NCBI GenBank assembly: GCA_007132225.1
Contig: SLPB01000019.1
Location: 1 to 56,696 of the forward strand
Direction: 5' to 3'
Source: Bacteroidales bacterium
GTDB taxonomy: Bacteria > Bacteroidota > Bacteroidia > Bacteroidales > PUMT01
Length of the DNA stretch: 56,696 nt
Numbering within the stretch: the first letter of the stretch is position 1; each line of letters opens with the position of its first letter. Both the position numbers and the translations under genes were made by a program. The notes under the pieces are model-generated. The model was not told where the DNA came from and did no database searches. It saw nothing but the letters and a program-made list of their open reading frames with translations. Below, piece after piece: positions 35,028-43,840 of the stretch.

Positions 35028-36383
35028 TTAATTTTCAAATAATTTGGTAAACTCCTCTTCTTTGACTTTCTTTTCATCCAGTTTAACAGTCTCCTTTACC
35101 AGGTGTGTTATTTTTTCCTGGAATTTTTGTTCGTAAAGCCTCCTTCGTTCCTGGTCTTTTTTCAGCATCTCTCCGGCATAGTTATTCAGATGCTCCTCGG
35201 GAACGTTTGCCATGCCATATTGCCGGAACTGCATAAGCACCTGTTGCTTTGCCAAATCTTCAACCTCCTGGGGCTCAACTTTCAGGTCAAACTTTTTGAT
35301 AAGGGCGTCCTGGATAAGCTGCCATTTAAGATCATCCTTAATTTTATCAAAGTCCTTTTCCAGCTCCTCATTGGTCAGCTTTCCCTTATTGGTTTCCAGC
35401 AGCCACCTCTTGACAAAGTCTTCCGGTAGTTCTGCCTTGACCTTGTCGAGCATTTTTGCTTTGGTATCAAGAAACAATTTGTAGTCACTGTTTTGAGCAT
35501 ACGCTTTTTCTATCTCTTCTTTCAGCCTGTTTCTGAATTCTTCTTCAGAATTTACCTCCCCTTCTCCAAAAGCCTTATCAAAAAACTCCTGATTTACCTC
35601 TGCTTTTTTCCAGCGGGTTATCTCATTAATGGTGAGCTGGAAAAGCATTGATTCAGTTTCAATCTTTTCCTTCTCTATGCCCAGTATTTGGGAAAGTTCG
35701 GTTTCATTGGGATAAGCTTTCTTAAGATCAATTTGCATAACTTCGCCGACTTTGGAACCGGTGAGCTGTTTTTTGATCTCCTCATCCTTTATAACCTTCA
35801 TAGAGAGAGTAGCATCTTCAACTGATATTCCTCCCTCAATTAATTCACCCTCAGGAGTTAACTGGCTGAGGTTCGCCTTGATAACATCCTCCTCCTCAAC
35901 CTCTTCGCCAGAGATCATTTCGCCGTATTGACCGGTATAACTGTCAGCATGCTTATCAATCAGGTCCTTGTCCGCGTCAATTACGTAATAGGGTAATTTA
36001 TCCTTTTCAGATATATCCACCTCAATTTCAGGAGCAATGGCGATATCAAAAACAAATTCAAAATTTTCCTGATTTTCAAAGTCAATTTCCTTTTGCTGTT
36101 CTTTGCTTGGCAATGGCTCTCCCAGGATATTAAGTTTTTCTTCCTCAATAAATTTTGTGAGCGATTCAGAGACAATTTTATTTATCTCTTCCAGAAGAAC
36201 CGGTTTGTAATACATACGCCGTATCATTCCCATTGGGACCATGCCTGGCCTGAAACCGGGCATGTTTGCCTGCTTTTTATGGTCTTTGAGTTTGGCAGTT
36301 ACCTGAGGGTCATAATCAGATTTTTCCACCTGAATCCTGATCATTGCATTAAGATCATCTATACTTTCTTTTTTGACTTGCAT
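35028..36383 (-). CDS. tig: Trigger factor chaperone
   Basis: The 451-residue ribosome-associated chaperone has the ribosome-binding signature GFRPGMVP at residues 43-50. A PPIase-like middle domain follows (about 150-250), then a long helical C-terminal domain rich in Lys and Glu. It binds nascent chains at the exit tunnel. The middle region is quite divergent from E. coli and may not retain prolyl isomerase activity, as in many Bacteroidetes. It opens the tig-clpP-clpX run. Confidence 0.94.
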   Translation of the reverse strand: MQVKKESIDDLNAMIRIQVEKSDYDPQVTAKLKDHKKQANMPGFRPGMVPMGMIRRMYYKPVLLEEINKIVSESLTKFIEEEKLNILGEPLPSKEQQKEIDFENQENFEFVFDIAIAPEIEVDISEKDKLPYYVIDADKDLIDKHADSYTGQYGEMISGEEVEEEDVIKANLSQLTPEGELIEGGISVEDATLSMKVIKDEEIKKQLTGSKVGEVMQIDLKKAYPNETELSQILGIEKEKIETESMLFQLTINEITRWKKAEVNQEFFDKAFGEGEVNSEEEFRNRLKEEIEKAYAQNSDYKLFLDTKAKMLDKVKAELPEDFVKRWLLETNKGKLTNEELEKDFDKIKDDLKWQLIQDALIKKFDLKVEPQEVEDLAKQQVLMQFRQYGMANVPEEHLNNYAGEMLKKDQERRRLYEQKFQEKITHLVKETVKLDEKKVKEEEFTKLFEN

Positions 36384-36502
36384 CTGATAATTATTTAATA
36401 TTCGATTATAAAATCATCCGGTAAGGCCTCTTTTACCCTGTTTTTTTAAAGGATCAGTGTCTGAAAAAACACTGCTATAATAAAAGCGGTTTAAACCATC
36501 AA

Positions 36503-36528
36503 AACTCCCTGTTAAAGAGGGAGTTTTT
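36503..36528 (-). terminator. Terminator of tRNA-Leu
   Basis: AACTCCCT and AGGGAGTT form an 8-bp stem around a short loop, with T runs following on both strands. On the minus strand it lies 16-40 bp after the tRNA, so it should end that transcript. Confidence 0.7.
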
Positions 36529-36543
36529 GACAGCTCAATATTG

Positions 36544-36625
36544 TGCGGATGAAGGGACTCGAACCCCCACGCCTTGCGGCACTAGATCCTAAGTCTAGCG
36601 CGTCTACCAATTCCGCCACATCCGC
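36544..36625 (-). tRNA. tRNA-Leu(UAG)
   Basis: Read on the minus strand, GCGGATG at the 5' end pairs with CATCCGC at the 3' end, with discriminator A. The anticodon loop CTTAGGA, closed by CTAGA/TCTAG, gives anticodon UAG, so it reads CUA and by wobble other CUN codons. A variable arm (GCCGCAAGGC-like) marks it as a class II leucine tRNA of 82 nt. CCA is not encoded. TATCTTTG (36640-36647, minus) is a -7 box 15 bp upstream. Confidence 0.95.
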
Positions 36626-36639
36626 GGAAAAATCAGGCG

Positions 36640-36647
36640 CAAAGATA
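36640..36647 (-). promoter_or_regulatory. Bacteroidetes -7 element of tRNA-Leu
   Basis: Minus-strand TATCTTTG matches TAnnTTTG and lies 15 bp upstream of the mature tRNA 5' end, an expected distance for a short leader. No TTTG is seen at the ideal 19-21 bp spacing. Confidence 0.5.
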
Positions 36648-36767
36648 TTAAAAAAATTGCAAACTGAAAATTTGTTAAAAAAAAGATATTTTTTAAAAAT
36701 ATTCATGGCCGTCCTTGAGAATTTTGATATTTAAGCTGTATATGCCAAACATGTTTTTAAGTCCGTT

Positions 36768-37259
36768 ATGACAGGTTTATTTATTTATCTTTGCCTTTTT
36801 ATTTTCAATTGGATGCTGGAGTATTTTTATAAATCTGTTACTGTATGGTTTATAGGCTTTTTCCCATGGGCAGAAATATATGTGGCTGTTCCTGCCGGAT
36901 TTGGCCTCGGACTGGACATTTATTCTGTTGTTTTCTGGAGTGCTTTCGGGAATTATATCCCTGCTGTAATTATATCCCTGTCATATGATACTCTTACAGG
37001 CTATCCTAAGATAAACCGTTGGCTGCAGAAATTTTCCTCACCAAAGATAAAGAGGAAAATTGATAAAAATGGAGTGTGGACTACGATCATTCTTACCCCC
37101 TGGCTTGGAGTATGGGCTATGGCGGCTACTGTAAAAATTTTCGGGATGAAGTCCCGGCCGTTTTTGTGGGCTTCTTTTGTGAGTATAGTTATTTATGCTC
37201 TGGTACTTGCCGCACTGATCAGATGGGGCTTTGATATTTTTTTTAAAGTGGCCCCTTAA
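36768..37259 (+). CDS. Small multidrug-export family membrane protein
   Basis: The 163-residue protein has about four membrane segments and 'WAEIYVAVPAGFGLGLDIYSVVFWSAFGNYIPAV', the pattern of the Sm_multidrug_ex family (Pfam PF06695). A Pro-Trp-containing 'IILTPWLGVWAMAAT' is also typical. Export activity is an old annotation with little evidence, and the role is unknown. Convergent with lptB. Confidence 0.75.
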   Translation: MTGLFIYLCLFIFNWMLEYFYKSVTVWFIGFFPWAEIYVAVPAGFGLGLDIYSVVFWSAFGNYIPAVIISLSYDTLTGYPKINRWLQKFSSPKIKRKIDKNGVWTTIILTPWLGVWAMAATVKIFGMKSRPFLWASFVSIVIYALVLAALIRWGFDIFFKVAP

Positions 37260-37407
37260 AAAATGTCTCCTGGATTTTACTTGCAGGAATTCGGGTGGAT
37301 CCCAGCATTACTATCTTAAAGGTGATCCCCTGCAAACAAGATATTTTCTCAAAAAAGGTGCATTTTTCTGAAGGCTAACCCTGGCGAAATGTTACCTGAA
37401 GTGCTGG

Positions 37408-38145
37408 TTACCTGATAAGTGAAAAGCTCTCTCCAAGGTATAATTTCCTTACCTGCTCGTCTTCAGCAAGCTCCTCTGCGCTTCCTGCCTTAAGTATTTT
37501 GCCCTCAAAAAGAAGATAGGCCCTGTCCGTTATGGAAAGTGTTTCGTGAACGTTATGATCGGTAATGAGAATGCCGATATTCTTTTCCCTGAGTTTCCGT
37601 ACAATATGTTGTATATCCTCTACTGCTATGGGATCAACTCCGGCAAATGGTTCATCGAGAAGGATGAAACTTGGCTTGAGTGCAAGCGACCTGGCGATTT
37701 CAGTCCGCCTTCTCTCTCCTCCCGAGAGTTCAATACCCATATTTTTCCGTATATGCTGCAACCCAAATTCCTCCAGCAGTGTTTCAACACGTTCTTTTTG
37801 CTCTGCTTTAGGGGTTTTTGACATTTCCAAAACTGCGGTGAGGTTATCTTCAACTGTCAGTTTGCGGAAGATTGAAGCTTCCTGGGCCAGGTAACCGATA
37901 CCTCTCTGGGCTCTCCTGTATACCGGTTCATCTGTAATGTTGGTATTATCCAGGTAGATGGAACCTTCATTGGGAGTAATAAGTCCCACTATCATGTAAA
38001 AGGAGGTTGTTTTGCCTGCTCCGTTGGGCCCGAGCAACCCCACTATTTCTCCCTGATTAACTTCTATTGAGACGTGGTCTACAACCGTTCTCTGACGGTA
38101 CCTCTTTACCAGGTTGCTGGTTCTCAATAACATTTTATGATCCAT
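37408..38145 (-). CDS. lptB: LPS transport ATPase LptB
   Basis: The 245-residue ABC ATPase has Walker A GPNGAGKT (39-46), the signature '[16 protein letters not shown]', Walker B FILLDEP and the switch His in ITDHNV. The signature and '[21 protein letters not shown]' are typical of LptB, which powers lipopolysaccharide extraction with LptF/G. Those permeases are not in the window. The gene lies 46 bp after tatC. Confidence 0.95.
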   Translation of the reverse strand: MDHKMLLRTSNLVKRYRQRTVVDHVSIEVNQGEIVGLLGPNGAGKTTSFYMIVGLITPNEGSIYLDNTNITDEPVYRRAQRGIGYLAQEASIFRKLTVEDNLTAVLEMSKTPKAEQKERVETLLEEFGLQHIRKNMGIELSGGERRRTEIARSLALKPSFILLDEPFAGVDPIAVEDIQHIVRKLREKNIGILITDHNVHETLSITDRAYLLFEGKILKAGSAEELAEDEQVRKLYLGESFSLIR

Positions 38146-38191
38146 CTTATAAGGATGTTATTTTAATTTCAGCTTAGCAATAATTAAAATG

Positions 38192-39013
38192 TTAGTCATT
38201 TTGTTTTGCTTGCATTTCTTGTTGTCTGATAATTCGCCTTGACAACCTAATGCCGATTTCATAAAGAAACATTAGCGGAAAGGCAACAAGTATCTGGCTG
38301 AAAACATCAGGAGGTGTAATAATGGCAGAGAGTGCCAAAATAATCACCAGGGAATGTCTCCTGTATTTTTTAAGGAATTCAGGTGTTACCAGTCCAATTT
38401 TCGTAAGAAAAAATATAAGCACGGGCAGCTCAAATATGAGTCCTGCTGCCAGGGCTATGGCACTAACGGTCTGAATGTATGACATCAGGTTTATCTGATT
38501 TGTAACCTCCGCGCTTACCTGGTAGCTGCCAAGAAAATGGACAGACAGCGGAATTATGACAAAGTAGGCAAAGAGAACTCCCATTATAAATAGCATGGAA
38601 ATATAAAAAACAGCACCACGTGCATAGTTTTGTTCCTCATCGTAAAGCGCAGGCCCGATGAAACGCCATAATTCAAAAACAAGGTATGGGAATGACAGGA
38701 TCAGTCCGATGATCATGGAGACCATAATATGCGTTGTAAACTGACCGGCCATATTTATGTTGATCAGTTGAAAGGGCTCTATGTTTATGCAGAGGGCCTG
38801 GATGCCAATCCACGTGCCAAATGAGCAGAGCATGCGGTTGGTGAAAAACTCGGGTGTTTTGGGTGCAATTATAATGTTGGTGAATATGAATTCTTTGAAC
38901 ACAAAGGCCACTATTGCGAACACCACAATAGACATAATCGATCTCACCAGGTGCCACCTTAAGTCTTCCAGATGTTCAAGGAATGACATTTCGTTGTTAG
39001 TTTTTGCTGCCAC
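38192..39013 (-). CDS. tatC: Sec-independent translocase protein TatC
   Basis: The 273-residue protein has six predicted membrane segments and the conserved 'MSFLEHLEDLRWHL' and 'FELWRFIGPALYDEE' of TatC. It forms the receptor for twin-arginine signal peptides. The start is GTG at 39013: on the minus strand AAGGAGA lies six bases upstream, an unusually good Shine-Dalgarno site for this phylum. The internal ATG at 38989 (MSFLEHLEDL) lacks one. TatA is not in the window. Two products of this window carry Tat-type signals (genes at 752 and 45316). Confidence 0.95.
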   Translation of the reverse strand: MAAKTNNEMSFLEHLEDLRWHLVRSIMSIVVFAIVAFVFKEFIFTNIIIAPKTPEFFTNRMLCSFGTWIGIQALCINIEPFQLININMAGQFTTHIMVSMIIGLILSFPYLVFELWRFIGPALYDEEQNYARGAVFYISMLFIMGVLFAYFVIIPLSVHFLGSYQVSAEVTNQINLMSYIQTVSAIALAAGLIFELPVLIFFLTKIGLVTPEFLKKYRRHSLVIILALSAIITPPDVFSQILVAFPLMFLYEIGIRLSRRIIRQQEMQAKQND

Positions 39014-39272
39014 TGTTCTCCTTTTATTTTCTTACTTTAAAATTCACAAGTAAATATTTAAATTAAATCACTGGTCTTATGAACGGTTATTATAAATTAT
39101 ACTTGTTAAGAAAAAAATATTTTTTGTTACTGCCTGTACTTGAATGCCCTTCACGGGCAACTTATAAAAAATCGTGAAATAAATTGTTAAACCTGGATAA
39201 TTTATTTATTATATCAAAAAAAAATTGCAAATTAGAGTTGCAAAGGTATCTATTTATGGGTTAAAAAAATAG

Positions 39273-39424
39273 TGCCGAAAGGGCTTTTATAATGTCATAC
39301 CTGTAAATCAGGTTAATTAAGTTTATAATTAATTATATTGCTAAGGTAATTCATGTTCATTATTTGACTCTAATGGATGATGCATTTGTATAACATATTA
39401 TATACAAATTAATTATGTCAGGGG
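39273..39424 (+). repeat. Dispersed intergenic repeat, copy B
   Basis: The words TGCCGAA (39273), CAGGTTAAT (39309), GGTAATTCATGTT (39345), AATGGATG (39372) and TCAGGGG (39418) occur in the same order and nearly the same spacing as in 136-290. Between them the sequences have diverged. Strand is given as read; orientation is the same in both copies. Confidence 0.5.
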
Positions 39425-39451
39425 ATAAATTATTATCCGGGTTTTAAAACC

Positions 39452-39511
39452 CATGAAACTCCATGGTTTGTTCAAGTTAATTTTTTTGCCTGAATCTTAG
39501 GGAGTTTCATG
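39452..39511. repeat. 11-bp inverted repeat
   Basis: CATGAAACTCC (39452-39462) and GGAGTTTCATG (39501-39511) are exact reverse complements 38 bp apart. They lie just after repeat copy B and about 150 bp before recQ. It could be a protein-binding dyad or a long-loop hairpin. Confidence 0.5.
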
Positions 39512-39590
39512 AGAAGATTTTTTTGTTAAAAAAGTTTCATTTATATTCAACCAGGCAACATTTATCAAGAAAAACTGTTATTTAATAAAA

Positions 39591-39598
39591 TATATTTG
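39591..39598 (+). promoter_or_regulatory. Candidate -7 element of recQ
   Basis: TATATTTG matches TAnnTTTG, 60 bp before the recQ ATG. No clear TTTG lies at the right distance upstream. Confidence 0.35.
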
Positions 39599-39658
39599 TA
39601 GGTTATATTATTTTGCATGGTTTTTGATAAGAACGGGAATTTTTAATTTTTAATCTAT

Positions 39659-41854
39659 ATGGAAATAAAATCTGGAATATCATTGCCTGAAAGCTTGAAA
39701 ACAAACTTTGGGTTTACAAGCTTCAAAGGTAATCAGGAAGATATTATCCAGAACGTGATGGATGGGAATGATACTTTTGTGTTAATGCCTACCGGGGGCG
39801 GCAAGTCCCTGTGCTATCAGCTTCCTGCTATGTTACTTGATGGTACCGCCATAATAATATCTCCTCTTATTGCATTAATGAAGAATCAGGTAGATGCCAT
39901 CCGTGCTTTCAGTTCTGAAGACGGCATTGCTCACTTTATGAACTCATCCCTGACCAAATCGGCCTTGCTGAAAGTTAGGGAAGATCTGCTTTCAGGAAAA
40001 ACAAAAATGCTCTACGTTGCTCCTGAATCGCTTACAAAAGAGGATAACATTAAATTTTTAAGGCAGGTCAAAATCTCTTTTTATGCAATTGACGAGGCTC
40101 ATTGTATCTCTGAATGGGGTCACGATTTCAGACCTGAATACCGCCGGATCAGGGATATTATAAATGAGGTCGGTGAGGCTCCCATAATTGCCCTCACAGC
40201 AACTGCTACTCCAAAGGTGCAACATGATATTCAAAAAAACCTGGGGATGCTTAATGCTTCAGTTTTCAAATCTTCCTTTAACAGGGCAAATCTTTATTAC
40301 GAGATAAGACCCAAGGTTCATGCAACAAAAGAGATAATTAAATTTATAAAAGGTAATGCCGGCAAATCCGGGATTATTTATTGCTTGAGCAGGAAAAAAG
40401 TCGAAGAGCTTGCGGAAACATTAATTATCAATGGAATTAAAGCCCTTCCCTATCATGCCGGGATGGATTCCGCTACCAGATCTGCCAACCAGGATAGTTT
40501 TCTTATGGAAGATGCAGATGTGATAGTCGCCACCATAGCTTTTGGTATGGGTATTGATAAACCTGATGTGCGTTTTGTTATCCACTATGATATTCCAAAA
40601 AGCCTGGAAGGGTATTACCAGGAGACCGGCAGGGCCGGCAGGGACGGTGGCGAAGGAAAATGTATAACATTTTACCGCTATAAGGATATCCAGAAACTGG
40701 AAAAATTCATGCAGAACAAGCATATAGCGGAACAGGAAATTGGCAAACAGCTGCTGCTTGAAACAGTTTCCTATGCAGAATCTGCAGTTTGCCGCAGAAA
40801 ACACCTTCTTCATTATTTTGGAGAGGAGTACCATGAAGATAATTGTGAAAATTGTGATAACTGCCTGCAACCTAAAGCCAAATTTGAGGGGAAAGAAGAT
40901 ATAGTCCTGGTGCTTAAGACAGTTTTGGCAGTAAAAGAAAAATTTAAAGCTGAACATATTGCCGATATAATTTCCGGAAATTCGAACCAGTCAGTACAAA
41001 CTTATAAGCATCACCAATTACCGGTTTTTGGAGAAGGTGATGAGAAGCCCGCAAAATACTGGCAGGCTGTTATACGCCAGGCAATGATTGCCAGGTTTAT
41101 TATCAAGGAAATAGAGAACTACGGTTTGCTCCGAGTTAGCCAGCAGGGCCATGAATTTCTGAGCAATCCCGTATCATTCATGCTCATAAGGGAGCCGGAT
41201 AATGATGATGAAGATCAGCACGATTCAGAAGGATCATCTTCGGGCAAGACAAGTACAGTTGATATTGAGCTGTTACATATTCTCAGGGATTTAAGGAAAA
41301 AGATTTCAAAAAAGAATAATTTGCCCCCGTTTGTTATATTTCAAGATCCCTCTCTTGAAGATATGGCCCTCCAATACCCTGTGTCTATTGAGGAGATGCA
41401 GAATATAGCCGGTGTAGGTACAGGGAAGGCCAAACGTTATGGTAAGGAATTTGTTGAATTGATCAAGTCTTATGTGGATGAAAAGGATATAATCCGTCCG
41501 CAGGATATGATTGTGAAATCGGTTGTTAATAAATCGGGTGTAAAGGTTTCCATTATTCAGGCCATAGACAGAAAAATGAGCCTCGAAGATATAGCTTCCT
41601 CCAAAAATATGAATATGAGTGAGCTGATTGCTGAAATTGAAGCTATTGTAAATTCCGGAACCCGGCTCAACATAGATTATTATATTGACGGACTGATGGA
41701 TGACGACCGGCAGGCTGACATTTTTGAATATTTCAGGGAAGAAGCTGAATCGGAATCTATAGAGGAAGCGCTTGCTGAACTTGGCGAAGAGGAGTATTCT
41801 GAAGAGGATATCCGCCTTATGAGGATTAAATTTATTTCGGAAATGGGAAATTAA
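39659..41854 (+). CDS. recQ: ATP-dependent DNA helicase RecQ
   Basis: The 731-residue SF2 helicase unwinds DNA 3'-5' in recombination and repair. Walker A is PTGGGKS (44-50), Walker B D145-E-A-H148 is followed by the aromatic-rich 'CISEWGHDF', and motif VI is QETGRAGRDG. The RQC zinc site uses the cysteine cluster around 'CRRKHLLHYFGEE' and CENCDNC (about 379-405). An HRDC domain lies near 540-615 and an extra acidic C-terminal part extends to 731, as in Bacteroidetes RecQ. Confidence 0.96.
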   Translation: MEIKSGISLPESLKTNFGFTSFKGNQEDIIQNVMDGNDTFVLMPTGGGKSLCYQLPAMLLDGTAIIISPLIALMKNQVDAIRAFSSEDGIAHFMNSSLTKSALLKVREDLLSGKTKMLYVAPESLTKEDNIKFLRQVKISFYAIDEAHCISEWGHDFRPEYRRIRDIINEVGEAPIIALTATATPKVQHDIQKNLGMLNASVFKSSFNRANLYYEIRPKVHATKEIIKFIKGNAGKSGIIYCLSRKKVEELAETLIINGIKALPYHAGMDSATRSANQDSFLMEDADVIVATIAFGMGIDKPDVRFVIHYDIPKSLEGYYQETGRAGRDGGEGKCITFYRYKDIQKLEKFMQNKHIAEQEIGKQLLLETVSYAESAVCRRKHLLHYFGEEYHEDNCENCDNCLQPKAKFEGKEDIVLVLKTVLAVKEKFKAEHIADIISGNSNQSVQTYKHHQLPVFGEGDEKPAKYWQAVIRQAMIARFIIKEIENYGLLRVSQQGHEFLSNPVSFMLIREPDNDDEDQHDSEGSSSGKTSTVDIELLHILRDLRKKISKKNNLPPFVIFQDPSLEDMALQYPVSIEEMQNIAGVGTGKAKRYGKEFVELIKSYVDEKDIIRPQDMIVKSVVNKSGVKVSIIQAIDRKMSLEDIASSKNMNMSELIAEIEAIVNSGTRLNIDYYIDGLMDDDRQADIFEYFREEAESESIEEALAELGEEEYSEEDIRLMRIKFISEMGN

Positions 41855-41977
41855 TGTCTGTTTTTAAAGGCGGACTTATTTCAGCAACCTTCCGGGGTAT
41901 GTTAAATTTGAAATTTATTCTTCTCACAAAGAGGCCTGGTAATTTAACATAATACTCTTTTGCAATTTCTTAAACAG

Positions 41978-42862
41978 ATGATCCTTGAAATTAATCAGCT
42001 CACAAAACACTACGGCAGAATAAAGGCAATAGATAATCTCAGCCTGGAAGTTGAAAAGGGTCAGGTTTATGGCATTCTTGGCCCCAACGGTAGTGGTAAA
42101 ACCACTACCCTGTCGGTAATTATGGGTGTGATTCACCCGCATTCCGGCTCTTTTTCCTGGTTCGGGAATACAGGTAAATGCAGGGACCGGCAAATGAAAA
42201 TCGGGGGTCTGATCGAGGTTCCCAGTTTTTATCCTTACCTCAGCCTGGTTAAGAATCTGAAAGTTGTTGCATACATAAAAAATGCACCTTTTGATGATAT
42301 AGACCGGGTATTAAAAATTACCCGTCTCTACCATAGAAGGCATTCTCCTTACCGCACGTTGTCACTGGGGATGAAGCAGCGCCTTTCAATTGCCTCTGTT
42401 ATGCTTGGTAACCCTGAAGTAATGGTGCTGGATGAACCAACAAACGGGCTTGACCCTGAAGGTATTGCCGAGGTAAGAGATATTATTCAGAAGGAAGCGG
42501 AATTGGGTAAGACAATTATACTTGCCAGTCACATACTTGCAGAGGTTGAAAAAGTCTGCACACATGCTGCGGTACTTAAGGATGGAGTTCTTCTTGCCAG
42601 TGGGCGGGTAGATGAACTGCTTGGCAGCGGGCAGGCCTTTCTTATTTCTGCTCCTGATATTGAAAAACTCGAAGCACATCTTGTCAATTCAAAGATAATT
42701 AAATCCGTGTCCCGCAGGGATGATGAACTAGTGGTTAATTGTGCCGGCTCAACTACAGCCGGGGAATTGAATAAGTTCGCTTTTGATCATGATATTATAC
42801 TTACCAAACTAACCCCACTCAAAAAAAGCCTGGAATCACAGTTCCTTGAACTTGTTAAATAA
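41978..42862 (+). CDS. ABC transporter ATP-binding protein
   Basis: The product is 294 residues from the ATG at 41978; an upstream TTG at 41960 would add six residues. Walker A is GPNGSGKT, the signature is LSLGMKQRLSIA, Walker B is VMVLDEP followed by TNGLDPEG, and the switch His is in ASHIL. It pairs with the permease 41 bp downstream. The layout resembles bacitracin/gliding-type (DrrA/CcmA-like) exporters, but the substrate is unknown. Confidence 0.92.
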   Translation: MILEINQLTKHYGRIKAIDNLSLEVEKGQVYGILGPNGSGKTTTLSVIMGVIHPHSGSFSWFGNTGKCRDRQMKIGGLIEVPSFYPYLSLVKNLKVVAYIKNAPFDDIDRVLKITRLYHRRHSPYRTLSLGMKQRLSIASVMLGNPEVMVLDEPTNGLDPEGIAEVRDIIQKEAELGKTIILASHILAEVEKVCTHAAVLKDGVLLASGRVDELLGSGQAFLISAPDIEKLEAHLVNSKIIKSVSRRDDELVVNCAGSTTAGELNKFAFDHDIILTKLTPLKKSLESQFLELVK

Positions 42863-42903
42863 TCTTATGCCGCACTCTATAGTTAATATATAATATACTG
42901 GCA

Positions 42904-43731
42904 ATGCGTAAACTTCTTAACATAGAGCTGATCAAGCTGCTAAACTACAGATCATTCAGGGTTATCCTTGGTCTTCATCTTGCCATGTTTTCGCTGTTGG
43001 TTTTTGTCTCTTCAAGGATCGACATAACAATTCCTGGTTTTGACACGTCCAATCTTTTTAAATTTCCTCATGTATGGGATTTTTTTGCGTGGATAGCCAG
43101 CTGGTTTAATCTTCTGTTGGCCATTTTAATTATAATGCTTACGGGAAACGAATTTGCATACCGCACATACCGCCAGCATTTGATCGACGGACTGGACAGG
43201 TCTGAACTGCTCAAAGGGAAGCTGCTGGTTATCATAATTATATCCGTGTACGGATTTTTACTGGTGTTTTTAAGTGGAATGATCTACGGCCTTGCATATT
43301 CGAAAGGGTTGAATTTTGAACTCTTTTTTTCTAATATTGGGATACTGTTTGTTTATTTCTTGCAAAGCGTGGCTTATATGGTTGTCGGTCTCCTGCTTGT
43401 TATGCTACTGCGGACACCGGCCCTTTCCATTATCCTTTTTATATTGCTGAGATTTCCTCTGGAGCCAATAGTGAGAAGTTTTTTTAATCCGGCAGTACGG
43501 CCTTTTTTCCCTATGAAAGCTATTGGCGGATTAACACCAATGCCTGAATTCCTCAGTATTTCTGCAGAAAACACATATGAAACCCTGGAGGGTGCAAATG
43601 CCCTTAACCTTAGTGAAATGGGACTTGTTGCACACGGACTACCGTTATACGGCCAGGTTTTACTTGTTACTACTTATATTGCTGTGTTTCTTGTTATAAT
43701 TACCTCCTTATTAATAAGGCGTGATATGTGA
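42904..43731 (+). CDS. ABC transporter permease
   Basis: The 275-residue protein has six predicted membrane segments, for example 'VILGLHLAMFSLLVFVSS' and 'LLVIIIISVYGFLLVFLSG', and the early 'IELIKLLNYRSFRVI' typical of ABC-2 family permeases. It would form a homodimer with the preceding ATPase. Substrate is unknown. Confidence 0.85.
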   Translation: MRKLLNIELIKLLNYRSFRVILGLHLAMFSLLVFVSSRIDITIPGFDTSNLFKFPHVWDFFAWIASWFNLLLAILIIMLTGNEFAYRTYRQHLIDGLDRSELLKGKLLVIIIISVYGFLLVFLSGMIYGLAYSKGLNFELFFSNIGILFVYFLQSVAYMVVGLLLVMLLRTPALSIILFILLRFPLEPIVRSFFNPAVRPFFPMKAIGGLTPMPEFLSISAENTYETLEGANALNLSEMGLVAHGLPLYGQVLLVTTYIAVFLVIITSLLIRRDM

Positions 43732-43781
43732 TTTGTGATCTGCCATTGGCAGTTCATTTGATCATGATGGTCATCCACTGA

Positions 43782-43812
43782 TTTGTATACTTAAGCTGTT
43801 TTTATACTTTTG
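43782..43812 (+). promoter_or_regulatory. Bacteroidetes promoter of the symporter operon
   Basis: TTTG (43782-43785) and TACTTTTG (43805-43812) are separated by exactly 19 bp, the textbook spacing for a housekeeping Bacteroidetes promoter. They lie 29 bp before the symporter ATG. Confidence 0.75.
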
Positions 43813-43840
43813 CCTGAGTATAAATCATTAAAATATTTGT

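Larger units (their letters stand above)
39014..39658. other. Long divergent intergenic region
   Basis: This 645-bp AT-rich gap between tatC (minus) and recQ (plus) has no gene. It contains repeat copy B (39273-39424), an 11-bp inverted repeat (39452-39462 with 39501-39511) and a candidate recQ -7 box (TATATTTG, 39591-39598). It presumably carries divergent promoters. Confidence 0.6.

Noticed and set aside
39014-39658. Possible small RNA or toxin-antitoxin gene in the long tatC-recQ gap
   Set aside because: No frame with a conserved look and no strong hairpin plus T-run terminator was found; only the shared repeat and one inverted repeat stand out.
40421-40957. Minus-strand open frame of 178 residues inside recQ
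   Set aside because: Reverse of a highly conserved helicase region; low-complexity Phe/Cys/Ile content; no domain.
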